From Bradyrhizobium septentrionale (GTDB lineage: Bacteria > Pseudomonadota > Alphaproteobacteria > Rhizobiales > Xanthobacteraceae), in assembly GCF_011516645.4 (NCBI RefSeq), contig NZ_CP088285.1, forward strand, positions 6,404,501 through 6,468,500: a stretch of 64,000 nucleotides of DNA, read 5' to 3'. Positions 8,614-20,106 of this stretch are shown in pieces. The position numbers were made by a program, and so were the translations under genes. Under the pieces are notes generated by a model that had not been told where the DNA came from, made no database searches, and was given only the letters and a program-made list of their open reading frames with translations. The stretch's first letter is position 1; every line of letters starts with the position of its first letter.

Positions 8614-9035
8614 TGCCTGAGTCCGCGCCGACCTACACCGTCGAGGCGCAGATTTCGCGCGCCGACCAAGCCAAATGCCAGGACGTTCTGACGCGCTGGA
8701 TGGCGGCGCTCAATCGTTATGACGCCGCGGCCATGGATGCGCTGATGCACTTCCCGCATGTGCGGATCGCGGGCGGCGCGGTTACCGTCTATCAGCAGAG
8801 CGGCAACAATCCGATGGACCTGTTCGAGCGGCTGCGCAAACAGGACGGCTGGCACCACAGCGCCTGGAACGAGACGACGCTCGTGCAGTCCTCGCCGGCG
8901 AAAGCGCATTACGCGGTCCGCTACACGCGCTATCGCGAGGACGGATCGGTGATCGGGGTGTACGATTCGCTTTACGTGCTGAGCCTGCTCGACGGCGCCT
9001 GGAAGATCCAGAGCCGCTCGAGCTTTGGTCCCTAA
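8613..9035 (+). CDS. Small SnoaL/NTF2-like protein
   Basis: The gene encodes 140 residues. It reads as an NTF2-like alpha+beta cone: an N-terminal helix with VLTRWMAALNRYDAAAMDAL, then strands ending in YDSLYVLSLLDGAWKIQSRSSF, the usual final strands of SnoaL-like folds. The start at 8613 overlaps the tetR stop, with GTGGAG upstream. Members of this fold bind small ligands or act as isomerases; the role here is unknown. Translational coupling to the regulator of an efflux pump suggests a stress or detoxification role, which is inference. Confidence 0.7.
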   Translation: MPESAPTYTVEAQISRADQAKCQDVLTRWMAALNRYDAAAMDALMHFPHVRIAGGAVTVYQQSGNNPMDLFERLRKQDGWHHSAWNETTLVQSSPAKAHYAVRYTRYREDGSVIGVYDSLYVLSLLDGAWKIQSRSSFGP

Positions 9036-9083
9036 AACATGATCCGGAAAAGTGCGAAGCGGTTTTCCGAAAAGATCATGCTC
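9035..9083. repeat. 49-base palindromic repeat, copy 1
   Basis: The element begins at the last base of the preceding stop codon and reads AAACATGATCCGGAAAA, then an inner segment, then TTTTCCGAAAAGATCATGCTC. Its arms are inverted (ATGATC/GATCAT and CGGAAAA/TTTTCCG). Copy 2 at 22336-22384 matches 45 of 49 bases. I recall this type from bradyrhizobial intergenic DNA; copy number was not checked. Confidence 0.8.
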
Positions 9084-9093
9084 AAACAAAAGG

Positions 9094-9136
9094 CTAAAGC
9101 GCGATGACGATTCAACCCAATCTCATCGCGCTTTAG
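9094..9136. terminator. 14-bp perfect inverted repeat between convergent genes
   Basis: CTAAAGCGCGATGA (9094-9107) pairs exactly with TCATCGCGCTTTAG (9123-9136) around a 15-base loop. It lies between the convergent NTF2-like and histidine kinase genes. The outer A/T pairs and position fit a bidirectional terminator; it also resembles a dispersed rhizobial palindrome. Confidence 0.6.
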
Positions 9137-9157
9137 GCAAGCCGCGTTACGTTGGCG

Positions 9158-10852
9158 TTACTTGGCCGCCGCCGATGCGGGCGGCTGGGCCAGCACCTGG
9201 CGGATCATCCGGGCGAGATCGGATTTGCGATAGGGCTTCGGCAACAGCGTCACATCGGGGTCGAGACGGCCGTGGTGAATGATCGCGTCCTCGGTGTAGC
9301 CGGAGGTGAAGAGCACACGCACCGACGGCAGCTTCGCGATCACGGCATCGGCCACCTGCCGGCCGTTCATGCCGCCGGACATGATGACATCGGTGAACAG
9401 CACGTCGCAGACGAAACCGTTGTCGACGGCAGCCAGCGCTTCCGGGCCGTTGGCGGTGACCATCGTGTGATAGCCAAGCTGCTCGAGCTGGGCGCTGACG
9501 TAGTTGCGGACCAGCGGATCGTCCTCGACGACCAAGATGGATTCATGGCCGCCGCGGGTGTCGACCAGAGGGGGCGGCTCGACGTCGACCATGTCGCCGC
9601 TGCTGCGCGGCAGATAGAGCTTGATCGACGTGCCGTGGCCCTCTTCGGAATAGATCTTGAGGTGGCCGTCGGACTGCTTGATGAAGCCGTAGACCATGCT
9701 GAGCCCAAGGCCGGTGCCCTTGCCGGTGTCCTTGGTGGTGAAGAACGGCTCGAACACCTTTTCGCGGATCTGCTCCGGGATGCCGCCACCGGTGTCGCTG
9801 ACTGCGACCATCACATATTCGCCCGCCCGCGCATCGAGATTGGCGGCGGCATAAACCTCGTCGAGGATGACGTTGCTGGTCTCCAGCATCAGCTTGCCGC
9901 CGTCGGGCATCGCATCGCGGGCATTGAGGGCGAGATTGAGCAGCGCGGTCGACATATGGTTGGGGTCGATGAAGGCCGGCCAAGCGTCGGGCTCGAGCGC
10001 GGTATCGATTTCGATCTGCTCGCCGAGCGAGGGGCGCAGCAGCCGCGCGGTGTCCTGCACCAGCGTGTTGAGGTCTGCTTCACGCGGTTGCAGCGGCTGT
10101 TGCCGCGAGAAGGCCAGCAAATGCTTGGTCACCTCGGCGCCGCGGAATGCCGCGTCGCTGATCATTTTCGTCACCGATGACAGCGCGGCATCGTGCTCCA
10201 CCGCTTCGGCCAGGATGTCGATCAGGCCGGTGATGACGGTCAGGATGTTGTTGAAGTCGTGCGCGATGCCGCCGGTGAGGTGCCCGACGGCCTCCATCTT
10301 CTGCACCTGGCGCAGCTTCTGCTCGGCTTCGAGCTGTTCGCGCGCGGCCTCGACCTCCCGGGCGCGCATGAAGATTTCTGCTTCCATCTGCTCGGTGCGC
10401 TCGCGCAGCAGGTCTGTCAGCTTGTCCTGCTCGACGCCGCGCTGCTTCAACTGGATGAAGCTGGTGACGTCCTCGACCCGATGGATGATGTAGGCGAACT
10501 GTCCGCTTGGTCCGAAAACCGGCGTATTGCGCGGGCTCCAGTAACGTTCCTCGAAGCCGCCGCCCTCTGACTCGGGCTTGCGGATATCGTATTTCTGCAC
10601 CGACATGGTGTCGAGGCGGCGGAACTGGACCACCCGCTCGAGCGAGGCGCGCAGGTTCCGCACCCCGTCGGCGGCCGGATCGTCGGGATTGTCGGGAAAG
10701 ACCTCGAACAGCCCGCGCCCAAGGATCGCGGCGCGCTCGGTCTTGGTGGCACGCAGATAGGCGTCGCTTACTGCCACGATGTGGAAGTCGGGCTGGGTCA
10801 GCACCAGATAGAGGCCGGGCGCCGCCTCGAATAACGCCTTGAAGTCAGGCAT
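9158..10852 (-). CDS. PAS-containing hybrid histidine kinase with C-terminal receiver
   Basis: The protein has 564 residues and no membrane segment, so it is cytosolic. The order is a PAS domain (about 1-130, with a [11 protein letters not shown] segment), a coiled coil (about 135-190) and a HisKA dimerisation helix with [14 protein letters not shown], His198 being the phospho-acceptor. An HATPase domain follows (N-box [16 protein letters not shown] boxes [10 protein letters not shown] and [11 protein letters not shown]), then a receiver (about 444-560) with VVEDDP, the acceptor Asp in LFTDVIM and the conserved lysine in LLPKPY. It lies downstream of cbbR on the same strand, 155 bases away. 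Rhodopseudomonas carries the CbbRRS phosphorelay beside cbbR, so a role in CO2-fixation control is possible, but generic kinases of this build are common. Confidence 0.88.
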   Translation of the reverse strand: MPDFKALFEAAPGLYLVLTQPDFHIVAVSDAYLRATKTERAAILGRGLFEVFPDNPDDPAADGVRNLRASLERVVQFRRLDTMSVQKYDIRKPESEGGGFEERYWSPRNTPVFGPSGQFAYIIHRVEDVTSFIQLKQRGVEQDKLTDLLRERTEQMEAEIFMRAREVEAAREQLEAEQKLRQVQKMEAVGHLTGGIAHDFNNILTVITGLIDILAEAVEHDAALSSVTKMISDAAFRGAEVTKHLLAFSRQQPLQPREADLNTLVQDTARLLRPSLGEQIEIDTALEPDAWPAFIDPNHMSTALLNLALNARDAMPDGGKLMLETSNVILDEVYAAANLDARAGEYVMVAVSDTGGGIPEQIREKVFEPFFTTKDTGKGTGLGLSMVYGFIKQSDGHLKIYSEEGHGTSIKLYLPRSSGDMVDVEPPPLVDTRGGHESILVVEDDPLVRNYVSAQLEQLGYHTMVTANGPEALAAVDNGFVCDVLFTDVIMSGGMNGRQVADAVIAKLPSVRVLFTSGYTEDAIIHHGRLDPDVTLLPKPYRKSDLARMIRQVLAQPPASAAAK

Positions 10853-11007
10853 CGGCGGGGACTGGTTCTGCAGTTCATCCTCCCTTGGGGGATACGGTCA
10901 GGTGGCCGCACTCAAGATGTGACATGCGCTTCGCGGAACTTCAATGCCTAACATACGGCGCCACCTCGTTTTTCTCGATCGCGCGTGCATCGCGGCATCG
11001 CGCGGCG

Positions 11008-11946
11008 CTAGCGCGAATTCGGTAGATAGCGCCAGCCCTCCTTGCCGAGGAAGTCCAGCATGGCCTGCGCGGGCGGCAGCAGGATCTTGTCGATGCGCCT
11101 GATCGCGTGCCACTGCCGGACGATCGGCAAGCCCTTCACCTTGAGCACCACCAGCCGGCCGTCCTCCAGCTCGTGAAACACCGTGTGCTGGGAGATGAAG
11201 GCGATGCCGAGCCCGGCCATCACCGCCTGCTTGATGGTCTCGTTGCTGTCCATCGCCATGCCGAGCTTCGGCTCCAGCCCGACCCGCTCGAAATATTGCT
11301 GCATCAGCATCCGCGTGCCTGATCCCTGCTCGCGGGTGATGAAGGTTTCATTGGCGAGCTCCGATGTGGCGACGTGCCGTCGCCGCGCCAGCCGATGATC
11401 GGGCGCGGCGATGATGAAGTGCGGATGCCGGCCGAGCGGCTTCATCTCGACCTCGACATCGGCCGGCGGCCGGCCCATCACCGCGATGTCGAGATCGTAG
11501 CCGCGCAGCGCGTCGCGGATCTCCTCGCGGTTGCCGATCCTGAGCGTGACCTCGATCTTGGGAAAGCGGCGCGAGAACGCCGCGATCGCGAACGGCACGA
11601 AGTATTTCGCGGTCGAGACCGCGCCCATTGCGACGCGGCCGCCACTGCGGCCTGCGATCATGTCGAGCGACTGCTCGCAGTCCTTGAGCGCCGCCTCGAT
11701 CCGCTCCACCAGCGTCAGCACATGCGCGCCGGCATCCGTCAGCGCCATGCCGTCGCCGGTGCGCTGGATCAGCGGCAATCCGGCGAGCGCCTGCAGGTTG
11801 CGGAGCTGCAGCGTCACCGCCGGCTGCGTCAGGTTCAGCTGGTTGGCCGCCGACGTGATCGAACCGGCGTGGTGCACGGTGGACAGCGCACGCAGCTGGC
11901 GGATGGTGAGGTCCCGCGAGAAGTTCCCGGCCACGACAAGCTCCAT
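11008..11946 (-). CDS. cbbR: LysR-type activator of CO2-fixation genes, CbbR
   Basis: This is a 312-residue LysR regulator. The N-terminal winged helix contains TIRQLRALSTVHHAGSITSA and the recognition helix LNLTQPAVTLQLRNLQ; the effector domain has FITREQGSGTRMLMQQYF, a stretch typical of CbbR. CbbR senses Calvin-cycle metabolites such as RuBP or PEP, depending on species, and activates the divergent cbb operon. It is read divergently from cbbF across 135 bases that hold a good LysR dyad. Identity rests on family sequence plus this standard arrangement. Confidence 0.92.
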   Translation of the reverse strand: MELVVAGNFSRDLTIRQLRALSTVHHAGSITSAANQLNLTQPAVTLQLRNLQALAGLPLIQRTGDGMALTDAGAHVLTLVERIEAALKDCEQSLDMIAGRSGGRVAMGAVSTAKYFVPFAIAAFSRRFPKIEVTLRIGNREEIRDALRGYDLDIAVMGRPPADVEVEMKPLGRHPHFIIAAPDHRLARRRHVATSELANETFITREQGSGTRMLMQQYFERVGLEPKLGMAMDSNETIKQAVMAGLGIAFISQHTVFHELEDGRLVVLKVKGLPIVRQWHAIRRIDKILLPPAQAMLDFLGKEGWRYLPNSR

Positions 11947-11954
11947 AAGAAATA

Positions 11955-11971
11955 CTTTGCCCGGACCAAAG
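11955..11971. promoter_or_regulatory. Candidate CbbR binding site in the cbbR-cbbF intergenic region
   Basis: CTTTG-CCCGGAC-CAAAG is a perfect 5-base dyad with a 7-base spacer, containing the T-N11-A pattern of LysR sites. It sits 9 bases upstream of the cbbR start codon, where binding could repress cbbR. The adjoining 11972-11998 stretch is AT-rich (ATAATAAAATTTCCCTAATT) and probably holds promoter elements for one or both genes. Confidence 0.5.
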
Positions 11972-12081
11972 ATAATAAAATTTCCCTAATTCGGCAAATC
12001 GCGCGTTGATACGGCGGAAGGCGACTCCCCGCGGTCGCCTCTCGACACCTCGGGACAGAGGGCGATCAAAGGGAGAGGCCG

Positions 12082-13119
12082 GTGGAGATTCGTCCTGCAT
12101 TGCATGCCCATCTGGAGTGGCCGACGCAACACAACCCGTTGCGCGCCGCGACCGTTGCGGTGATCGAAGCCCTCGCCGGTGCCGCGATCGAGCTCTCGCG
12201 CATCATCGCCGCCGGATCGCTCGCCGGGATCGGCGGCGAGAGCGGCGGCGTCAACCCCGACGGCGATCGCCAGAAGACCATCGACATCGTCGCCGACCAA
12301 CTGATGCGCGACGCGCTGCGCACCGCGCCGGTCGCCGCGGTGCTGTCGGAGGAAGTCGAGCTGCCGGAGACGCTCGATCCCGATGCGCCGCTCTGTGTCG
12401 CGATCGATCCGCTCGATGGATCCGCCAATCTGGAAAACAATATCTCGATCGGCACGATCTTCTCGATTCGGCCGAAGGGAAACGACGTCATCTCGACCTT
12501 CTTCGAGCCCGGCACGGCGCAATGTGCCGCCGGCTGCTTCATCTACGGTCCGCAGACCGTGCTGGTGCTGGCGCTCGACCAGTGCGTCGACTGCTTCACG
12601 CTGGACCCGCGAACCGGCGAGTTCGTGCTGACGGCGCGTGACCTGCGGGTGCCGCAGGACGGGTCGGAATTCGCTATCAATGCCTCGAACCGGCGGCACT
12701 GGAGCGGCCCGGTGCGCAGCTACATCGACGAGTGCCTCGCCGGGGTGAACGGCGAGCGCGGGCGGGACTACAACATGCGCTGGATCGGCTCGCTGGTGGC
12801 GGAAGCCTACCGCATCCTGATGCGCGGCGGCGTGTTCCTGTACCCGGCGGATGCGCGCCAGGGCTACCGCGAAGGCCGGCTGCGCCTGCTGTATGAGGCG
12901 CATCCGATCGCGCTGATCATGGAATGGGCGGGCGGTGCCGCGTCGAACGGCCGCTCGCGCATTCTCGAACTCTCGGCACGCACGCCGCATCAGCGCGTGC
13001 CCTTGATCATGGGATCGGCGCGCGCCGTGCGCGACGTCGATGCGATCCACCTGACCGTCGAGCCGTTGTTCGAGAGCAGCGATGCCCCGCTGTTCGCGCG
13101 GCGCGGCCTGTTCCGCTGA
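12082..13119 (+). CDS. cbbF: Fructose-1,6-bisphosphatase, class I
   Basis: This cytosolic enzyme (345 residues) removes the C1 phosphate of fructose 1,6-bisphosphate, and often sedoheptulose 1,7-bisphosphate, in RuBP regeneration. The metal-binding motif AIDPLDGSANLENNISIGTI lies near residues 108-127, with the upstream acidic patch LSEEVELPE at about 90 and the substrate loop YNMRWIGSLVAE near 233. The start is GTG 12082, with GGGAGAGG directly upstream. It is the first gene of the cbb operon and should be driven by CbbR from the intergenic region. Length is typical. Confidence 0.95.
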   Translation: MEIRPALHAHLEWPTQHNPLRAATVAVIEALAGAAIELSRIIAAGSLAGIGGESGGVNPDGDRQKTIDIVADQLMRDALRTAPVAAVLSEEVELPETLDPDAPLCVAIDPLDGSANLENNISIGTIFSIRPKGNDVISTFFEPGTAQCAAGCFIYGPQTVLVLALDQCVDCFTLDPRTGEFVLTARDLRVPQDGSEFAINASNRRHWSGPVRSYIDECLAGVNGERGRDYNMRWIGSLVAEAYRILMRGGVFLYPADARQGYREGRLRLLYEAHPIALIMEWAGGAASNGRSRILELSARTPHQRVPLIMGSARAVRDVDAIHLTVEPLFESSDAPLFARRGLFR

Positions 13120-13129
13120 GGGGGAGCGC

Positions 13130-14005
13130 ATGTCTCGTCGACATCCCATCATCTCGATCACCGGCTCTTCCGGCGCCGGCACCACCTCGGTGAAGAAGAC
13201 GTTCGAAAACATCTTCCGCCGCGAGAACGTGGTCGCGGCCTATATCGAGGGCGACGCGTTCCACCGCTACGACCGCGCCGAGATGCGCAGCAGAATGTCG
13301 GAGAAGGCCGAGCGCGGCGACAAGCATTTCAGCCATTTCAGCCCTGAGACCAATTTGTTCGAGGAACTGGAAAAGCTGTTCAGCGACTATGCCGAGACCG
13401 GCACCGGAACGACGCGGCACTATGTGCACGACGAGGAAGAATCCCGGCTCTACGGCGCCAAGCCCGGCACCTTCACCAAGTGGGAGCCGCTGCCGGAGAA
13501 TTCCGACCTGCTGTTCTATGAGGGCCTGCATGGTGCCGTGGTCACCGAAAAGGTGAACGTCGCGCAGCACGCTGACCTCAAGATCGGGGTCGTGCCGGTC
13601 ATCAACCTCGAATGGATCCAGAAGCTGCATCGCGATCGCAGCCATCGCGGCTACTCCACCGAGGCGGTGACCGACACTATCCTGCGCCGGATGCCTGACT
13701 ATGTGAACTACATCTGCCCGCAGTTCAGCGAGACCGACATCAACTTCCAGCGCGTGCCGACGGTCGACACGTCGAATCCGTTCATCGCGCGCTGGATCCC
13801 GACGCCGGATGAATCGATGGTCGTGATCCGGCTGAAGAACCCGCGCGGCATCGATTTTCCCTATCTGCTCTCGATGATCCCGAACAGCTTCATGTCGCGC
13901 GCCAACTCGATCGTGATCCACGGCGCCAAGCTCGACCTCGCGATGCAGCTCATCCTCACCCCGCTGATCCTGCAACTGATCGAACGAAAGAGGCAAACGA
14001 TATGA
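13130..14005 (+). CDS. cbbP: Phosphoribulokinase
   Basis: The enzyme (291 residues) phosphorylates ribulose 5-phosphate to RuBP, the committed step of the Calvin cycle. The nucleotide-binding loop [16 protein letters not shown] is at residues about 8-23. [14 protein letters not shown] near 100 and [11 protein letters not shown] near 130 are bacterial-type PRK motifs, the latter supplying a catalytic acidic residue. The bacterial class is typically an NADH-activated octamer. The start at 13130 follows GGGGAG; the frame is open a little upstream but that region overlaps the end of cbbF. The stop overlaps the cbbT start by 4 bases, which implies translational coupling. Confidence 0.96.
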   Translation: MSRRHPIISITGSSGAGTTSVKKTFENIFRRENVVAAYIEGDAFHRYDRAEMRSRMSEKAERGDKHFSHFSPETNLFEELEKLFSDYAETGTGTTRHYVHDEEESRLYGAKPGTFTKWEPLPENSDLLFYEGLHGAVVTEKVNVAQHADLKIGVVPVINLEWIQKLHRDRSHRGYSTEAVTDTILRRMPDYVNYICPQFSETDINFQRVPTVDTSNPFIARWIPTPDESMVVIRLKNPRGIDFPYLLSMIPNSFMSRANSIVIHGAKLDLAMQLILTPLILQLIERKRQTI

Positions 14006-16023
14006 CCGCACTTGCGTCCGTTGCCAGCCGGCCCGACGTCAGCCATGACGAGATGGCCAACGCCATCCGCTTCCTCGCCGTCGACGCGGTCGAGCAGGCG
14101 AAATCCGGCCATCCCGGCATGCCGATGGGCATGGCCGATGTCGCGACCGTGCTGTTCACCGATTTCCTGAAGTTCGATCCGGCCGATCCGGCCTGGCCCG
14201 ACCGCGACCGTTTCGTGCTGTCGGCAGGTCACGGCTCGATGCTGCTCTACGCGCTGCTCTATTTGACGGGCTACGAGAGCATGACGCTCGGTCAGCTCAA
14301 GGCCTTCCGGCAATGGGGATCGAAAACCCCGGGCCATCCCGAATACGGGCATACACCGGGGGTCGAGACCACGACCGGGCCGCTCGGGCAGGGGATTGCG
14401 ACCGCGGTCGGCATGGCGCTCGCCGAGCGCTTGATGAACGCACGCTTCGGCGACGACCTAGTCGACCATTACACCTATGTGATCGCCGGCGATGGCTGCC
14501 TGATGGAGGGCCTCAGCCATGAGGCGATCTCGCTCGCCGGTCATTTGCGGCTGAACCGGCTGATCGTGCTGTTCGACGACAACCACATCTCGATCGACGG
14601 CGCCACCTCGCTGTCCTGCTCGGACGACCAGACGGCGCGCTTTGGGGCCAGTGGCTGGAACGTGTGCCGCATTGACGGCCACGATCCGCAGGCAATCTCT
14701 GCGGCGATCAGGCAGGCGCGGTCGAGCGAGCGTCCGTCGCTGATCGCCTGCCGCACCGTGATCGGGTTCGGTGCACCGAACCGGCAGGGCAGCGAGAAGG
14801 TGCATGGCGCGCCGCTCGGCACCGATGAGGTGGCGAAGACCCGCAGCGCGCTGCGCTGGCCGTATCCGGCATTCGAAATCCCGGATGCGGTGCTGGCCGA
14901 ATGGCGCGAGCTCGGCGGCCGCGGCCGTGACGCACGGCGGGCCTGGATCGAGCGTTCGCGCATCGCCTGCAAGGGCGACAAGGGCGAGCGGTCTGCATTC
15001 CACGACGCGCTGAACCGGAAACTGCCCTGCGCCTATGCCGAGGCGATGGCGAACCTCGTGGGGCGGTTTGCAACCGAGCGGCCAAAACTCGCCACGCGGC
15101 AGGCCTCGCAGCAGGTCATCGACGTGATCGCGGAGGCCTTGCCGAACCTGCTGGGTGGCTCGGCCGACCTCACGCATTCGAATCTCACGCTGGCGAAGTC
15201 GCAGGTCTCGGTGCGGCCGGAGACGCTCGACGGCAGCTACATCCATTATGGCATCCGCGAGCACGGCATGGCCGCGGCGATGAACGGCATCGCGCTGCAC
15301 GGCGGGTTCATTCCCTATGGCGGCACCTTCCTCAGCTTCGCCGATTACAGCCGGCCCGCGATCCGTCTCGCCGCGCTGATGGGCATCCGTGTCATCCATG
15401 TGATGACCCACGATTCGATCGGGCTCGGCGAGGACGGGCCGACGCATCAGCCGGTCGAGCATCTGGCGGCGCTGCGGGCGATCCCGAACCTGCTGGTGTT
15501 CCGTCCGGCCGATGCAGTGGAGACGGCGGAAGCCTGGGACTGCGCGCTGAAGGCGGAGACCTCGCCGTCGATCCTCTGCCTGTCGCGGCAGGCGTTGCCG
15601 ACGGTCCGCGACGATATCAAGGACAACCAGGTCGCGCTCGGCGCCTACGTTCTCGTCGAGCCGGCCTTCGGGCGTGACGTCACCCTGATTGCAACGGGTT
15701 CGGAGGTGGCGATCGCGCTCGAAGCCGCAAAGCTGCTGGCGGAAGGAGGGGTGCAGGCCGCGGTCGTCTCGGCCCCGTGCCTCGACCTGTTCCGCCAGCA
15801 GCCGCGCGACTACCGCGCCCAGGTGCTAGGCGACGCCCCGCGCGTCGGTGTGGAGGCCGCAGTCGAAGGCGACTGGGCGCGCTGGCTCGGCGACGACGGG
15901 GCGTTCGTCGGCATGACCGGCTTCGGTGCCTCCGCGCCGGGCGACGTGCTGTACCGCGAATTCGGCATCACGCCTGCGGCCGTTGCCGCGGCGGCAAAGC
16001 AGCTCATGCAACGAGTGAATTGA
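14002..16023 (+). CDS. cbbT: Transketolase
   Basis: This is a full-length transketolase (673 residues). It moves two-carbon units between sugar phosphates to regenerate pentose phosphates in the Calvin cycle. The N-terminal pyrophosphate domain has [12 protein letters not shown] near 32 and the thiamine diphosphate/metal motif [13 protein letters not shown] near 160. The pyrimidine domain holds [20 protein letters not shown] near 413 and [20 protein letters not shown] near 470, and a C-terminal domain follows. Overlap with cbbP (ATGA) and a short gap to cbbA place it in the middle of the operon. Confidence 0.96.
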   Translation: MTALASVASRPDVSHDEMANAIRFLAVDAVEQAKSGHPGMPMGMADVATVLFTDFLKFDPADPAWPDRDRFVLSAGHGSMLLYALLYLTGYESMTLGQLKAFRQWGSKTPGHPEYGHTPGVETTTGPLGQGIATAVGMALAERLMNARFGDDLVDHYTYVIAGDGCLMEGLSHEAISLAGHLRLNRLIVLFDDNHISIDGATSLSCSDDQTARFGASGWNVCRIDGHDPQAISAAIRQARSSERPSLIACRTVIGFGAPNRQGSEKVHGAPLGTDEVAKTRSALRWPYPAFEIPDAVLAEWRELGGRGRDARRAWIERSRIACKGDKGERSAFHDALNRKLPCAYAEAMANLVGRFATERPKLATRQASQQVIDVIAEALPNLLGGSADLTHSNLTLAKSQVSVRPETLDGSYIHYGIREHGMAAAMNGIALHGGFIPYGGTFLSFADYSRPAIRLAALMGIRVIHVMTHDSIGLGEDGPTHQPVEHLAALRAIPNLLVFRPADAVETAEAWDCALKAETSPSILCLSRQALPTVRDDIKDNQVALGAYVLVEPAFGRDVTLIATGSEVAIALEAAKLLAEGGVQAAVVSAPCLDLFRQQPRDYRAQVLGDAPRVGVEAAVEGDWARWLGDDGAFVGMTGFGASAPGDVLYREFGITPAAVAAAAKQLMQRVN

Positions 16024-16038
16024 AAGGAGGACGCCATT

Positions 16039-17121
16039 ATGGCGCGGATAACACTGAGGCAATTGCTGGACCACGCCGCCGAACGCGGCTACGGCGTGCC
16101 GGCCTTCAACATCAACAATATGGAGCAGGGCCTCGCCATCATGGAGGCGGCCGCCGCTTGTGACGCACCGGTCATCATCCAGGCCTCGCGCGGTGCGCGG
16201 TCCTATGCCAACGACATCATGCTGGCGAAGATGATCGATGCGCTGGAGGAGATGTATCCGCAGATCCCGCTCTGCCTGCATCTCGATCACGGCAACGAGG
16301 AGGCGACCTGCGCCACCGCGATCCGCTACGGCTTCACCTCGGTCATGATGGACGGCTCGCTCAAGGCCGACGCCAAGACCGCGGCCGACTACGACTACAA
16401 TGTCGATATCACCCGCCGGGTCGTCGAGATGGCGCACTGGGTCGGTGCCTCGGTCGAAGGCGAGCTCGGCGTGCTCGGTTCGCTCGAACATGGCGGCGGC
16501 GAGCAGGAGGACGGTCACGGCGTCGAAGGCAAGCTGAGCCACGATCAGCTGCTGACCGACCCCGACCAGGCCGTCGATTTCGTCCGCGCCACCAAGGTCG
16601 ATGCGCTGGCGATCGCGATGGGCACCTCGCATGGCGCCTATAAGTTCACGCGCCGGCCCGACGGTGAAATCCTGGCGATGCGCGTGGTCGAGGAGATCCA
16701 CACGCGGCTGCCGAACACGCATCTGGTCATGCACGGCTCGTCCTCGGTGCCGCAGCCGCTGCAGGACATGTTCAACCAGTTCGGCGGCGAGATGCCGCAA
16801 ACCTGGGGCGTGCCGGTCGAGGAGATCGTCCGCGGCATCAAGCACGGCGTGCGCAAGGTCAATATCGACACCGATTGCCGGCTGGCGATGGCTGCGGCCT
16901 TCCGCAAGGTCGCGGTGCAGTCGAAGAGCGAGTTTGATCCGCGCAAATTCCTGAAGCCGGCGATGGATGCGCTGCGCGAACTCTGCCGTGACCGCTTCGA
17001 GCAATTCGGCACGGCCGGCAATGCCGCCAGGATCAAGGTGGTGGCACTGCCCGAGATGGCCCGTCGCTACCGCGCCGGCGCGCTCGATCCGCAGATTGGA
17101 AAGATGACCCAGGCCGCTTGA
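16039..17121 (+). CDS. cbbA: Fructose-bisphosphate aldolase, class II (Calvin-cycle type)
   Basis: This is a 360-residue zinc-dependent aldolase. It condenses triose phosphates to fructose 1,6-bisphosphate, and with erythrose 4-phosphate to sedoheptulose bisphosphate. The N-terminal [19 protein letters not shown], the zinc/proton-relay motif [14 protein letters not shown] near 78 and [12 protein letters not shown] near 102 mark the class II CbbA/Fba subgroup. [13 protein letters not shown] and [16 protein letters not shown] follow further on. AAAGGAGG precedes the start. A 30-base gap with its own Shine-Dalgarno separates it from cbbL. Confidence 0.96.
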   Translation: MARITLRQLLDHAAERGYGVPAFNINNMEQGLAIMEAAAACDAPVIIQASRGARSYANDIMLAKMIDALEEMYPQIPLCLHLDHGNEEATCATAIRYGFTSVMMDGSLKADAKTAADYDYNVDITRRVVEMAHWVGASVEGELGVLGSLEHGGGEQEDGHGVEGKLSHDQLLTDPDQAVDFVRATKVDALAIAMGTSHGAYKFTRRPDGEILAMRVVEEIHTRLPNTHLVMHGSSSVPQPLQDMFNQFGGEMPQTWGVPVEEIVRGIKHGVRKVNIDTDCRLAMAAAFRKVAVQSKSEFDPRKFLKPAMDALRELCRDRFEQFGTAGNAARIKVVALPEMARRYRAGALDPQIGKMTQAA

Positions 17122-18615
<1,494 letters not shown>

Positions 18616-18627
18616 CAGGAGATTCTG

Positions 18628-19053
18628 ATGCGCGTTACCCAAGGCTGCTTTTCCTTCCTGCCCGATCTGACCGACGAGCAGATCGCCGCACAGGTGCAAT
18701 ACTGCCTCGACAAGGGCTGGGCGGTGAACATCGAGTTCACCGACGATCCGCATCCCCGCAACACCTATTGGGAGATGTGGGGCCTGCCGATGTTCGACCT
18801 GCGCGATGCGGCCGGCATCATGAAGGAGCTCGCCGACTGCCGGCGGGTCTATGGCGACCGCTACATCCGGATCTCCGGTTTCGATTCCGGCCACGGTTGG
18901 GAGTCCGTTCGCATCTCCTTCATCGTCAACCGGCCCCGCGAGGAGCCGGGCTTCCGGCTCGACCGCCAGGAAGCCGCCGGACGTAACCTCCGTTACGCGA
19001 CGCGTTCCTATGCGGCGACGCGCCCCGAGGGCGAACGCTACACCGACCAGTGA
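18628..19053 (+). CDS. cbbS: Rubisco small subunit
   Basis: The gene encodes 141 residues, the longer red-type small subunit with the extended C-terminal hairpin (RSYAATRPEGERYTDQ). The N-terminal VTQGCFSFLPDLTDEQIAAQ and the NTYWEMWGLPMFDLRD motif near 46 are diagnostic. It caps the L8 core as part of the L8S8 holoenzyme. An AGGAG Shine-Dalgarno precedes the start. A strong intrinsic terminator follows 61 bases after the stop, separating this pair from cbbX. Confidence 0.97.
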   Translation: MRVTQGCFSFLPDLTDEQIAAQVQYCLDKGWAVNIEFTDDPHPRNTYWEMWGLPMFDLRDAAGIMKELADCRRVYGDRYIRISGFDSGHGWESVRISFIVNRPREEPGFRLDRQEAAGRNLRYATRSYAATRPEGERYTDQ

Positions 19054-19114
19054 CCGCGTCCGGCCAGTAAACCAGGCGGATTGCTCCCTCGACCGTCCTG
19101 GTCCGGATGCACTT

Positions 19115-19149
19115 CTCCGTCGTCGCCGCCGCGGCGACGGAGCCTTTTT
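19115..19149 (+). terminator. Intrinsic terminator/attenuator between cbbS and cbbX
   Basis: The sequence starting CTCCGTCGTCGCC at 19115 folds into a stem of about 12 pairs (19115-19142, one G-T pair) with a 4-base loop, followed by CCTTTTTC. The stem and T-tract are those of a rho-independent terminator. Its position inside the operon suggests partial termination after cbbLS. Confidence 0.75.
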
Positions 19150-19161
19150 CGAAGCGAGAGG

Positions 19162-20106
19162 ATGATGACCCAAGCGCAAGAACAAATCAGCGAACAAATC
19201 CGCGAGACGCCGCTCGCAACCATCGACCTCCGGCATGAATTCGCCGACCTCGGCATCGGCGACGTGCTCGACCAGCTCGATTCCGAACTGATCGGCCTCA
19301 AGCCGGTGAAGACCCGCATCCGTGAGATCGCCTCGCTGCTGCTGGTCGAACGCATCAGGCAGAAGATGGCGCTGGCGACGACATTTCCGACCCTACACAT
19401 GTCGTTCACCGGCAATCCCGGCACCGGCAAGACAACGGTCGCGCTCAGGATGGCCGGCATCCTGCACAAGCTCGGCTTCGTGCGCCGCGGCCACGTCATC
19501 AGCGTCACGCGCGATGACCTTGTCGGACAATATATCGGCCACACCGCGCCGAAGACGAAAGAAATATTGAAGAAGGCGATGGGCGGCGTGCTGTTCATCG
19601 ACGAGGCCTATTATCTCTATCGCCCCGAGAACGAGCGCGACTACGGCCAGGAGGCGATCGAGATCCTGCTGCAGATCATGGAACAGCAGCGCGAGGATCT
19701 GGTGGTGATCCTGGCCGGCTATGGCGACCGCATGGAGAAATTCTTCCAGAGCAATCCGGGCTTCCGCTCCCGTATCGCCCATCACATCGACTTCCCGGAC
19801 TATTCGGACGGCGAGCTGCTCTGGATCGCCGAGTTGATGTTGCAGCAGCAGAATTATCGCCTTTCTCCGGAAGCACGCGAGGCCTTCATCCGCTACGTCG
19901 CCGTGCGCAAGGAACAGCCGCTGTTCTCCAATGCGCGCTCGATCCGCAACGCGCTCGACCGCATCCGGCTGCGCCAAGCCAACCGGATCGTGGCAAAGCT
20001 CGACCGTACGCTGACGGCCGACGACGTGATGTCGATCGAGGCCGGCGACGTGCTTGCCAGCCGCGTGTTCAGCAAAGGAGCCGGTGCAGCGGGCGAGGGA
20101 CGATGA
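19162..20106 (+). CDS. cbbX: Red-type Rubisco activase, AAA+ protein CbbX
   Basis: The protein has 314 residues from ATG 19162 (19165 is an equally possible start; GAGAGG abuts the first). CbbX is a RuBP-activated AAA+ motor that pulls on the CbbL C-terminus to free inhibited Rubisco. Walker A is [19 protein letters not shown] near 87, Walker [14 protein letters not shown] near 145, and sensor/arginine-finger regions include [17 protein letters not shown] near 205. Its presence confirms that the Rubisco is red-type. It lies beyond the cbbS terminator, so lower expression than cbbLS is likely. Its stop overlaps the cbbY start (ATGA). Confidence 0.95.
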   Translation: MMTQAQEQISEQIRETPLATIDLRHEFADLGIGDVLDQLDSELIGLKPVKTRIREIASLLLVERIRQKMALATTFPTLHMSFTGNPGTGKTTVALRMAGILHKLGFVRRGHVISVTRDDLVGQYIGHTAPKTKEILKKAMGGVLFIDEAYYLYRPENERDYGQEAIEILLQIMEQQREDLVVILAGYGDRMEKFFQSNPGFRSRIAHHIDFPDYSDGELLWIAELMLQQQNYRLSPEAREAFIRYVAVRKEQPLFSNARSIRNALDRIRLRQANRIVAKLDRTLTADDVMSIEAGDVLASRVFSKGAGAAGEGR

